Made by a program: the position numbers and the translations under genes. Below the pieces are notes generated by a model. It saw only the letters and a program-made list of their open reading frames with translations. It was not told where the DNA came from and made no database searches. Positions 45,000-55,400 of a DNA stretch of 64,000 bases are shown here, piece by piece; the first letter of the stretch is position 1; each line of letters starts with the position of its first letter. The stretch is from Maratus speciosus (taxonomy: Eukaryota > Arthropoda > Arachnida > Araneae > Salticidae): NCBI GenBank assembly GCA_963932465.1, contig OZ010792.1, positions 284,501,836-284,565,835 of the forward strand. Reading direction: 5' to 3'.

Positions 45000-47900
45000 A
45001 TGGCGTATTTAGCAAAAGCTAGAAGAGCAGACTTGTTGGAAATTTGTGATGAATTGGAATTGGAAGTTGATCTTTCGAAAAAGATTCCAGAAATTAAGAA
45101 AATTATTGTAGAAAGTGAAGTTTACAAGGAAGAAGAGGTTAGACTCATGTTAGACCGAGTAATAGAAGATAGGAAAACGAGAGAAGAGAGAGAGAAAGAA
45201 GAGAAAGAAAAAGAAGAAAGAATTCGACAAGAAGAAAGGGAAGAACGTATGGCTAAGGCAGCTCATGAACATGAACTAGAATTAAAATTGGAGCAATTGC
45301 AAAGAACTTCTGAACAGAACGATGGATCAGGAAGAAAGGTGGATGTCGGACCAAAAATACAGTTGGCACAAATTGTTCCGAAATTCGACGAAAAATCTGA
45401 TGAGATGGGTCTCTTTTTAATTAATTTTGAGAGAAGAGCAGAGATGGCTAAAGTTTCGAAGAGTGAATGGGTTGCATACTTGTTAGCTGTTTTGCCCACA
45501 GAGGTTACAAACATGTTAGCTAGGGAATCGCCTGAAGATGCGATTAACTACGATTTTGTTAAAAATCTTATATTAGAAAGATATAAGTTGAATAGCGAGA
45601 AACTGAAGCAATGTTTTTATCGGCATCATAAAACGCCAGACAAATCTTGGAGGAATTATGCGCAGGAACTCACTAGTTATTTTACAGCCTGGATTACAGA
45701 ATTAGGTGTTGAAAAGTTTGATCAACTTAAAGATTTAATTATTACAGAACAGTTAAAGTTTCGAGTGCCCGCGGAAACAAAAGAACATTTTCTAGACAAT
45801 TGGTTAAATTTTGTGACACCTTTAGATTTGGCTAAGAAATTGGATGACTATGAAAGTATCAAAGAAAGTTTTAAAAAGAAAGAACTTCCGAAAAAGACCA
45901 TGTCTAATTTTCGATCCCAATTTAAAAATTCAAATAACTTTGACTACAAGAAAGAAAGTAAGGATAATAAGCCTAAATTGCCAATTAAATCAGAATCACT
46001 AACTGGGAATCATAGAGAAAGAGAATTTGATAAGAAGAGAACGTTACGTTGTTACGAATGTGGATCAAGCACTCATCTTCGTCCTCAATGTGATAAACTT
46101 AAGAAATCGCCAGAAATCATTTCTCATGTTAAGGTGGGAGTTGAACAAGATTCGTCAATAACGCCTTATCTTAGTGTGGGGAAAGTAAACGGCGTACAAA
46201 TGGAAATTTTAAGAGATACCGGTGCGACAATAGATTTAATTGCACAAAGGTATGTCAAACCGCATATGTATCTGAACGAAAAAGTGTGGGTACGGGTGCC
46301 CTTACACGATGGTCTATTCTGTTTACCTCTTGCAGAGATTGAATTAGACTGTGAAATGGGACATGTGATAACTAAAGCTGCTGTCTCAAGAGACTCTGTA
46401 GATTTAGGAAGATATTTGTTAGGAAATAAAACAGCCGCTTTATTTGAACATTGTAAAGAAGAAAAGGCAGTGAAAGAGCATATGATTAATGCTGTTCAAA
46501 CCAGAGCTCAGAAGAAAATTCTGGAAGCAGAGAAGGTTTCTCATGAAGAACCTGAAATGCACGAAATTTCTGATGAAACTGTAGAAAAGAATCATAGCAA
46601 TAGTATAGAAAGAGAAAATAAAAAACTGGAAGCGAAAAAAGATAAAGATAAATCAGAAGAAGAGAAGTTAGAACACCAAGAAGACTCAATTTTGCCAGTA
46701 TGTCAAACTGTCTCAGTACAAGAGCTTATAAAAACTTCTCCTAAGACATTTTCTGAAGAACAAAAGAAGAGCAAAGAGCTAAAACCTCTTATCGAAGAAG
46801 CTAAAAAGAAAAATAGCAAAGATAGCAAATTTATTTTGGAGAAAAATATGCTTTTTTATAAAAGAAAAGATAGGAATGGTACTGAAAGAAAATTATTAGT
46901 TGTCCCGGAAAGGTTTCGTGAGCAGTTAAAAAATTTTTGTCATGAAACTGTTGCAACTCATTTGGGGGTAGCTAAAACTAAAGATGCTTTGTTTAAGACT
47001 TTTTATTGGCCAAATTGCTTTAAAGATATCGAAGATTATGTAAGAACTTGCGACTACTGTCAACGAGTTGGAAAGCCTCAAGACAAAAAGAAAGCACCTT
47101 TACAGATTGTTCCAGTTATTTCAGAAATATTTACAAAGCTAAATGTTGATGCTTGTGGACCTTTACCTGTCAGTACACTAGGCAACAAATACATAATAAC
47201 TGTAATTTGTTTAGCTTCCAAATATCCTGACGCGGTTCCTACACCTAATTTGTATTCTACGACGATTATTGATGCTTTATTACAAATTTTCAGTAGACTT
47301 GGATTTCCTCGTATACTACAAACTGACCAAGGAAAGTCATTTATGAGTGTACTTACAACGGAATTCTTAGAGAAATTTGGAGTTAGAGTTGTGCGAAGTT
47401 CGGTTTATCATCCACAAAGTAATCCAGTTGAAAGAATGCACAGGACTTTGAAACGGATACTCAGAGTACTTTGTTTAGAATCTGGAGCTGATTGGGAGAA
47501 AGTACTGCCTCCTGCCCTTTTTGCATTAAGAACTGTAACTCACAATAGCACTGGGTTCAGTCCAGCAGAATTAGTCCATGGCCAGAACTTAAGAACTCCA
47601 ATGATGCTACTCTATGAAAAATTGACTGAGCAAGAGATAGAAGAAGATAGTGTGATATCCTATGTATTTGACTTAATGAACAGAATGAAGAAATGCCAAG
47701 AGCTCGCTGCAGAAAATATGGAAAAAGAGAAACAAACCCAAAAATATTGGTATGATATAAAAGCCAGAAAACAAGAGTTTAAAGAGGGAGATAAAGTTTT
47801 AATTGTGGCCCCATCCAAACCAAATAAACTTTCAGTTAGTTGGATAGGACCTGGAGAAGTAATGAAGAGATTATCAGAAACTAACTATGTTATATACGAT

Positions 47901-48914
47901 CCAGAGAGAAAGAAGTCCCAAGTGTATCACGTAAATATGTTAAAGCCCTACCATCAAAGAAAAATTGAAAGTATAAATTTACTGACTATAAAAACAACCT
48001 CTAATGATGAAGAAGAGGATGAAATTCTTAAATTGGATGAGGAAAATAATGACAATGCGTTGTTAGAAGTATTGCAAGACATACAAAAAAACAACAGATT
48101 AAATGAAAGTCAACGAGAAGAATTAGGACAACTTATTGGAAAATATGCTGACTCTTTTTCGACTGAACCAGGGTGCACAAATCTGGCTGAACATGATATT
48201 GAGCTGGAATCAGAAAAACCAATCTGTGCCCGGCCTTATAAAATGTCGCCTAGACAAACGGAAATCCTTAAGGCCGAAGTCGAGAAAATGCTGAAACTGG
48301 AAGTCATTGAGCCAGGTGAATCTGATTTTGCCTCTCCGTTAATTTTAGTTGAAGTTCCAGGCAGAGAAGCGAGACCTTGCATAGATTATCGCCGTTTAAA
48401 TAAAGTGACTCGCACAAAATTTTATCCTTTGCCCAACATTGACCAATTAATAGAAAAAGTGTCTTCAGATAAATATATTTCAGTTTTAGATCTGACCAGA
48501 GGTCTGAAAATCCTGTCTTATATAGTCTTGACTTTTTTCATCTTTCAGTGTAATGGTTTAAAATTGGGAATTGGTATAGTGTTATCCCAGCTGAATGAAA
48601 ATCATGAAGAACATTCTATATTGTATCTGAGCAAAAAGTTTTCAGACAGCGAACGAAACTTTAGTACCACCGAAAAAGAATGTGCTGCTATTGTGTTTGC
48701 AGTGCGAAAACTACGATGCTATTTGGATGGACATCAAAAATTTCAGATCCAGACGGACCACAATCCATTAGTATGGTTAGATAAAAACAGCGGAACTAAT
48801 CCTAGACTTTTAAGATGGGTCTTACTTTTACAGTCCTTTAATTATGAAATTGTTCATAAAAAAGGAAAACATCATCAGAATGCTGATAGTTTGAGTCGAG
48901 CCCTGAAAGCCTAA
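45000..48914 (+). CDS. Gag-pol with order Gag-PR-INT-RT-RH (RT core deleted)
   Basis: Starts MAYLAKARRADLLEICDELE, then a Glu/Lys/Arg-rich coiled-coil (residues ~60-105), a gag capsid-like region (~115-300) and a CCHC knuckle, CYECGSSTHLRPQC (~351). The protease is D-T-G-A at 406. After an acidic linker comes integrase: the HHCC zinc site (H648, H654, C684, C687) and catalytic D717, D776 and E811. RT begins near 1080 with IDYRRLNK (~1129) and motif A VLDLTRG (D1164), but 15 unrelated residues follow and the frame jumps into RNase H (GIGIVLSQ, TTEKECAAIVFA, QTDHNPLVWL). The Y-x-D-D motif is absent, and the first RNase H Asp position reads Asn. Family role: copying element RNA and integrating the cDNA. 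RT activity is not expected from this copy. Confidence 0.9.
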   Translation: MAYLAKARRADLLEICDELELEVDLSKKIPEIKKIIVESEVYKEEEVRLMLDRVIEDRKTREEREKEEKEKEERIRQEEREERMAKAAHEHELELKLEQLQRTSEQNDGSGRKVDVGPKIQLAQIVPKFDEKSDEMGLFLINFERRAEMAKVSKSEWVAYLLAVLPTEVTNMLARESPEDAINYDFVKNLILERYKLNSEKLKQCFYRHHKTPDKSWRNYAQELTSYFTAWITELGVEKFDQLKDLIITEQLKFRVPAETKEHFLDNWLNFVTPLDLAKKLDDYESIKESFKKKELPKKTMSNFRSQFKNSNNFDYKKESKDNKPKLPIKSESLTGNHREREFDKKRTLRCYECGSSTHLRPQCDKLKKSPEIISHVKVGVEQDSSITPYLSVGKVNGVQMEILRDTGATIDLIAQRYVKPHMYLNEKVWVRVPLHDGLFCLPLAEIELDCEMGHVITKAAVSRDSVDLGRYLLGNKTAALFEHCKEEKAVKEHMINAVQTRAQKKILEAEKVSHEEPEMHEISDETVEKNHSNSIERENKKLEAKKDKDKSEEEKLEHQEDSILPVCQTVSVQELIKTSPKTFSEEQKKSKELKPLIEEAKKKNSKDSKFILEKNMLFYKRKDRNGTERKLLVVPERFREQLKNFCHETVATHLGVAKTKDALFKTFYWPNCFKDIEDYVRTCDYCQRVGKPQDKKKAPLQIVPVISEIFTKLNVDACGPLPVSTLGNKYIITVICLASKYPDAVPTPNLYSTTIIDALLQIFSRLGFPRILQTDQGKSFMSVLTTEFLEKFGVRVVRSSVYHPQSNPVERMHRTLKRILRVLCLESGADWEKVLPPALFALRTVTHNSTGFSPAELVHGQNLRTPMMLLYEKLTEQEIEEDSVISYVFDLMNRMKKCQELAAENMEKEKQTQKYWYDIKARKQEFKEGDKVLIVAPSKPNKLSVSWIGPGEVMKRLSETNYVIYDPERKKSQVYHVNMLKPYHQRKIESINLLTIKTTSNDEEEDEILKLDEENNDNALLEVLQDIQKNNRLNESQREELGQLIGKYADSFSTEPGCTNLAEHDIELESEKPICARPYKMSPRQTEILKAEVEKMLKLEVIEPGESDFASPLILVEVPGREARPCIDYRRLNKVTRTKFYPLPNIDQLIEKVSSDKYISVLDLTRGLKILSYIVLTFFIFQCNGLKLGIGIVLSQLNENHEEHSILYLSKKFSDSERNFSTTEKECAAIVFAVRKLRCYLDGHQKFQIQTDHNPLVWLDKNSGTNPRLLRWVLLLQSFNYEIVHKKGKHHQNADSLSRALKA

Positions 48915-49185
48915 GTTTGATTAGAATGCTAATATGTAAATATGATAATTTGTATAACAGTTAAATTTGAATTTATTGTTTTGAATATGTGTAAATTGTT
49001 TTTCATTTGTATCTTGAGTATAATGTTTGAATATTTATAAATTTTATTTGTATTTTATATATTTATGTTTTCATGGTGGGAATAAGTCAGTTGTGGTTCA
49101 CGGTACTAAATTTTGTTTGGAACTGGTGCTTGAAAGCAATAATTCACAAAGAAACTTTTCCCCGTCGACGGTGAAAAGTTTTCTC

Positions 49186-49201
49186 CAGGTGGGGAGGAGT
49201 C
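49186..49201 (+). other. Polypurine tract
   Basis: AGGTGGGGAGGAGTC directly before the 3' LTR, and only about 270 bp after the end of the RNase H frame. This shows that RNase H, not integrase, is the last pol domain of this element. Confidence 0.7.
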
Positions 49202-49528
49202 TGTAAAGAACTAATTCATTACAGAAAACTAACATTTTTTCCACCGATAGATGGCGGTAGTCAACTGAGGATAGAAGGTTGTTCTGTTTTTTCGAACTCC
49301 GAAGCGAGAAGCTGGAGTGAGCGCGCAGAGTGTTTTTTTTGGTTGTGAAGGTGACTCGACGAGTGATGTAGTTAAAAAAGTAGAAATTGTTACCACGATT
49401 ATATTTTGTGTTTTGTGTTCGTAAATTTGTGTTTTGTGACTGTCATATTAAATCAAGAAAACCCATCCGATGGCCTCTTCATTTATCAACTGTGTTTATT
49501 AAAGTATACCATAGTCTCCTACATTACA
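49202..49528 (+). repeat. 3' LTR
   Basis: 327 bp, same as the 5' LTR, followed by the TSD copy CCAT. Confidence 0.93.
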
Positions 49529-49668
49529 CCATCTATGGATAATAATATCTGGAAATGTGATTTCAGTAATTTTAGGAGTAGTTTAAATTAAATTTTAGCT
49601 AAATAGTGGCATGTAATAACGGTACTATTGGTTATGGACGGTAACTGCTGAAATCAATTTTTAAAATT

Positions 49669-49902
49669 TTGGTACTTCTTAGTTATCTTGTCGACCAAAT
49701 TACTGTCACCAAATTGTAAGATTAAATGCCAATAAAACCATTAATTCGACGTTTTATTTGTATTTTTATTAATGTTTTACTATTTTATTTGTTCTTCCGT
49801 TATTTAAAATAAAAATTATGTCAATCTGTATAATTTGGCAAGTGGTTTGGCGATTTATATAATTTGGCGAAATTGGTCGACGGGATAACTAAGAATTACC
49901 AA
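49669..49902 (-). mobile_element. TTGGTACTTCTTAGTTAT MITE, copy 2
   Basis: Same termini as 42994-43282 but the interior (TGCCAATAAAACCATTAATT ... GGCAAGTGGTTTGGCG) is in the opposite orientation. 234 bp. The pair brackets the Ty3-related element. Confidence 0.75.
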
Positions 49903-50399
49903 AATGTTTTATGCGTTTTCTAAAATGTTTACTTAGTTATCTTATTTACCTTATTTCCCTAAATAACGAAGTTTTGTTAAAACATTCAGGATGTGTTGGA
50001 AAGTGTTTTATATTCTATGCTTAACGTATGATTTTTCTTTCTTCTTTAGTTTTATTTTGTATTTTTTTTTAATTCTTAATTTTTTAGTCTTAAACTGCTT
50101 TATAGAAACATTGGCACAGTTGTCGTATATGCCTCATATTGGCGCGATTTGTTTCCGACGCCAATTTGGCGAAAACATCAACAGCCTAAACAACAACATC
50201 CGGGTTACCATATGAAACAAAATAACGACACTTTGGCGACCTGGTGTGTATATTACATTATCATCAGAAAAAAATTGCCACATTACTCGTATATGACATC
50301 TGTGCCGAAATTTTAATATTTAATGTTTAAACTCTTCGTTCCACCCACCTTGCATATAGTATAAACTATAACACAGATAGCGCAAAATAATAGACAGTT

Positions 50400-51107
50400 T
50401 GGTACTTTTCCACTGTAGGGGCTTTGGCATTTTTTTAAAAAAGCTTGGTGTAATTTGGGCATCAGAAAGTGAGATTTGGGTACTTTTCCGTTATACGGAT
50501 ACCATTGTCGCCAAGCGTAATAGTTGGCGCAAATGAAAATCACGTGAATTGAAGCATTTGAAAAATAAAAGAAAAAACATTGTCGATACTAAAGTGAGCA
50601 TTTAAAAAATATAACATTTGAAAATTCCAGACTTTTACGAACTATTTCATTGAATCACAAATATATACTTAAAATAATTGAACAAATAACTGTTATAAAA
50701 TAAAGCAATAAAATAAAACTCAAATTAAACTGCTGGCATAAAATTACAAATATCTTTTAGCATTTTGAAATAATTGGCGCATTAGCATACATTTCTGCAT
50801 GGTGTCCGTATAATGGAAAAATATCGAGATTTGTTGTCAAATCATATAAACAGCTATGAAAACAAACTTGATGAGCGTTTTTGTTCGTTTTATATGTTTA
50901 TTTTGCATGCATATTATTCATTTTTTATGTACAAATTACATCTGTTTCTGTATAAAATTAGAGAAACGGCTTTTTTATGTTAAATAAATCGTATACATAT
51001 TTAAAAAAATGCGTGTGTATATAAAATGAAACAGTGGATAGGTTCCCGGAAAATATGTTGCCAAATTTCTTTTTTCGTCAAGGCACCTATACTGGAAAAG
51101 TACCTAA
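50400..51107. mobile_element. GGTACTTTTCC-family TIR element, with an inner copy
   Basis: Outer ends TGGTACTTTTCCACTGTAG and TACTGGAAAAGTACCTAA. Inside, a second pair, TACTTTTCCGTTATACGGAT (50480) and ATGGTGTCCGTATAATGGAA (about 50802-50821), marks another copy inserted or duplicated. Non-coding; repeated GGCGCAA and TTGGCGA motifs occur around it. Confidence 0.6.
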
Positions 51108-51953
51108 AGTACATTAAAATCACACAGTTAGAAGCTCACACAGTACAGCGTCGTCTGTTGGCGGTTATTTTATTAGTACCATCGGAAGGAAGATGTAAAG
51201 ATGTACTTTAAATTCTCACCCATAGATTTTGAAAAAAATATCTTAAAAGAGCGGAGTTTAAATTAAATTTTGGTGACCTCATTTATGAAAGATTAATGGT
51301 TTTAAATGGGAATTTCGCCAAATTAGCCAGCTATCGCCAAGTTGGCTAACATTTGGCGCTACTGTGGTAACCCTGCATTAGTATTTTTCAACAATTACTC
51401 ATTTCAATGAGGCGGTCCTACCGGAATTGTGAGGGACACACAGAGGCTTGGATTTTATATAAATAGATTGTTAAAAAAACTAATCCTTTGGTACAGTGAA
51501 AAAAAATCCTGAAAAATGTTACCCTATAAAAGGACGTTAATAAATATTCAGCAATCATGAAACCCTGATCATAATTTCTATCAGAAAATGCATCAAAACA
51601 ATAAACAATGTAATATAAAATTTGCAGAAATGTAAGTTTGAAAATTAACCCATGTTCATGACCTAAAGTTGTAATATAACATATTTAGAAAAATATTGTC
51701 GATGCTATAGCTAGTGAGACAAATTTTTGAACGACCAAAACTTTTCGAGTTATGACATTTAGAAATTTTAGGAATTTTTACCATTTCTTGGTAGAAAAAA
51801 ACAGGCCAGACAACGCTGGATTTTCGTAAAATACAAAGTATCATGATTTGACAAATTTAGATCATATAGTGTCTTTTCATTTGTTAGAGCTGGAAAAATA
51901 TTTTCCTACATATAAATTACAAGACCAGAGGAACTTATCAAAATTTTGGATTT
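51108..51953. other. hAT-element interior, no gene
   Basis: AT-rich sequence with a CGCCAAATTAGCCAGC / GCCAAGTTGGC patch near 51310-51350. No coding signal. The last five bases, GATTT, are the TSD of the next element. Confidence 0.4.
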
Positions 51954-52383
51954 TGTAGAGAATTTGAAGAAAGAAATCCTTGAAATTTTCTTATTTTTAT
52001 TTCACAACACAAAAACAAATCTTGACATTCACGAAAACTTAATACACAATGAAACATACAGTTCTGGTTTCAGAATCAAATTTCTCTAGTTAAAATTAAC
52101 ACTCTAATTAGTATGCTTTCATCACATGAAAGCCTTAAATTACATTATAAAAATATATCCCCTGCCTAACTGGGTGCAGATAATTAAATAGAATAAAGAA
52201 AGACAATAATGCAGCAGGAGCAACATTCTCCATACCACACTCTCAGGAAAACCAAACATCAACTCACTGATGATGTCATAATTAAGATTTCACAACAGCA
52301 CAGAATGCATAGTGCTGCCATCTGTCAAAAAACAGAATAACTAAAATCTTATATTTGATTCTTAATCAGTTCAGCACTGAACA
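51954..52383 (-). repeat. 3' LTR of the BEL/Pao element
   Basis: In element orientation it starts TGTTCAGTGCTGAACTG and ends CTCTACA. 430 bp, about 99% like the other LTR. Confidence 0.93.
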
Positions 52384-52402
52384 TACTCCCACCCATCAAG
52401 AA
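52384..52402 (-). other. Polypurine tract of the BEL/Pao element
   Basis: On the minus strand GATGGGTGGGAGTA ends directly at the 3' LTR start. Confidence 0.65.
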
Positions 52403-52405
52403 GAG

Positions 52406-55400
52406 CTATTCTTGATGCAAAGGAAGTAAACAAAGTTTTACAATAGGTCTTTTAAAAATACCCCTAGCGGTTTTAACAGTTACTACACGGACTATACCAT
52501 CCTTACCTGGATGAATTTCAATAATTTTGCCTAATGGCCAAACAGAAGGAGGAACATTATCCTCTTTCAAAATCGCTACATCATTTACTTTAAAATTTTC
52601 AGTATTTACTCTCCATTTTTTTCTATTTTGCAGAGTACTCAAATAATCAATACTCCACCTTTTCCAAAAACATAATTTCAATTTTTGTACAATATCCCAA
52701 CGAGATCGTAAAGACAAATTTTCCTCATTTAAAGTTTCAGCTGGGGAAGTTATGACATCACCAGTTAAAAAATGAGATGGAGTCAATATATTTATACCAT
52801 CTGAATTGTTATCACTATCAATTGCCACTAATGGTCTAGAATTCAAAATAGCTTCAATTTGAGTTAAAAATGTATAAAGTTCTTCAAAAGTTAAATTAGT
52901 ATTTCCAATTACACGTTTGATATGAAATTTTACAGAACGAACAGCGGCTTCCCACAGTCCACCAAAATGCGGACTCACTGGAGGAATCATATGCCACTCA
53001 ATGTTTCTTTGAGACAAAAAATAACAAATTTTTTCATTTCTTTCAATTGAACAAATAAATTTATATAAATCTGAGAGTTGCCTTTTAGCACCTACAAATG
53101 TTGTGGCATTATCACTATACACATGTTGAGGAGCTCCTCTTCGAGAGCAAAATCTGTTTAATGAAGCAATAAATGCCTCTGAGGTTAAATCACTCACCAA
53201 CTCTAAATGTAGAGCTTTAGTTGCAAAACAAACAAATAGAACAATATAGCATTTAGTAGTTTTCGCTCCTCTACCTCGATATTTCAAAATATTAATAGGC
53301 CCTGCATAATCGATTCCACATGCAGAAAATGGCCTGTTATGAGTGACTCTGTTAAGAGGAAGATCTCCCATTAACTGTTTGGAAGAAGCTGCTCTATATC
53401 TACAGCAGGTAACACATTTATGAATACAATTTTTAATTATCTTCTTGGCACGTACAATCCAATAACTCTGTCTAATGATACCCATTAACAAATTTAACCC
53501 AGCATGAAAATGCATAACATGAAAATATTTAACAATTAACACACTTAATTTATGTTGAGTTCGCAAAATGACAGGATGTTTTGCATTGTACTGGAGGGGT
53601 GAATTTCTCAGCCTACCTCCCACCCTAAGTAAACCATCACTATCAATAAAAGGACAAAGTGAAAAAAGAGAACTTTTTTTAGAAACTGGTCTGTTTGATC
53701 TAATACAACTAATTTCATCTGCGAAATATAGCTGCTGAATATAAGAAATAATCAAATTACCTGAATGTCTTCTTTCGTTTGTCGATAAAGGAAGAAATTT
53801 ATCTTTACTCAAAGGACTGGTGTTCATTTTGCCAACTTTCTGTTTGCAATTTCTCACAAAATTAATACAAAAAGCTAAAACAACAACAATTTTAGTAAAA
53901 GAAGAATATTTTTCAAAAAGTAAATCAATCAAAGAATTATTCACAGTTACTGGAAAACAAAATTTAGAGTTCTTTTTCTCTTTATTTACAGTGTCTAAAT
54001 TAGTTTTTATTTGAGGTTGTTCAGGCCAATGTTCTTGACTTAAAGAAAGCCACTTTGGGCCCTCCCACCAAAGGGAACAATCAGGAAGATCCTTAGGAGA
54101 TAAACCTCTAGAAGCAATGTCAGCTGGATTTTCCTTGCCTGGAACATACCTCCAACAGTCAGATGGAACAGAGTCTAGAATTTCTGAGGTTCTATTGGCC
54201 ACATAAGGTTTCCAACACCTAGGATGAGATGACAGCCATGATAGAACTACTTGCGAGTCGGTCCAAGCATAAAACTTAACAATGAAGGTATTCAAAATAG
54301 TCACTAATGCAGAATATAGTCTGGAAAGTAGTAAAGCACCATTGAGCTCAAGCCTTGGAATGGAAACTGATTTAAGGGGTGCTACCTTGCTTTTAGCAAC
54401 TAAAATGGTCACCTTTGACTTCACTTCACCAGGTTGAACCACATATATGATGGCGGCATATGCTGATTCTGATGCATCGCTAAATCCATGTAAAATGAGC
54501 TCTTTACTGGAAACTTGGATCCATCGGGGAATTCTAATAGAGCAAACTTGTTCAAATTCCTCTTGGAATTTCTTCCAATTTGCTTGGAAATTTTCAGGAA
54601 GAGCAGTATCCCAGTCTAACTTCATCAACCACAATTGCTGGTAAAACATTTTTATAGAGACAGTACATGGAGCCAAAAATCCTAATGGATCAAATAATTT
54701 GGCAGATTGTGAAAGAAATTTTCTTTTAGTTATGTTATCATCAAATTGTAAATTAACTTTAAAGACAAAAACATCATTTGAAGAATCCCAAATAAGCCCT
54801 AAGGCTTTGGAACAGTCATCAGGATGAATTTCTAAATTTGTTGACTCAAGAGAATTTGAAGATAAATGATTCACTACATCAACTACATCAGAAGAATTAG
54901 ATCTCCACTTCCGTAAATGAAAACCTCTATTTTCTAAAGCCAGTGAAAGTTTCTCAACCATTTTAATAGCTTCTTCTCTTGAGATTGCACCGGACATACA
55001 ATCATCAACATAGAAACTATCTTTAATTATTGAAGCTGTTACAGGATCATTCTTTTCAATATCCTTTCCAATTTGAAATAGGCAACGAGTAGCTAAAAAT
55101 GGAGCTGATGATGTACCATATGTAATAGTTCGTAGCCTGTATTCCTTTATAGCTGAGTATGCTGAGTCACGCCAAACAATACGCTGTAAATCTTGATCTT
55201 CTGGAGCAATCAAAACTTGTCTATACATCTGCTGAATATCAGCGGTAAAAGCAATAGGATTTGCTCTAAATCTTATCAAAATGGTAAAAAGATTTGGTTG
55301 TGGAATTTGTCCAACAGCTAAAACAGAATTTAACGAATTAGCATTAGGAGGTTTGCATGAACCATCAAACACCACACGTAACTTTGTTGAAATAGAGTCG

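Larger units (their letters stand above)
43346..49528 (+). mobile_element. Ty3-related LTR retrotransposon with integrase before RT
   Basis: 327-bp LTRs at both ends, identical as far as I can see, and a 4-bp TSD, CCAT (43342-43345 and 49529-49532). It has a 1.3-kb AT-rich leader, one 1304-codon gag-pol frame, a purine tract and the 3' LTR. The pol order is protease, integrase, RT, RNase H, unlike standard Ty3/Gypsy. The RT core is deleted. The insertion is recent by its LTRs and lies inside the hAT element at 40691-60609. Confidence 0.92.

Noticed and set aside
46486..46689. 67-codon minus-strand frame
   Set aside because: Antisense of the acidic linker in the gag-pol frame.
48502..48548. 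Genuine intron in the Ty3-related gag-pol
   Set aside because: GT...AG and a pyrimidine tract are present, but removing 47 bp breaks the frame and would not restore RT. Kept only as a side note in the deletion finding.
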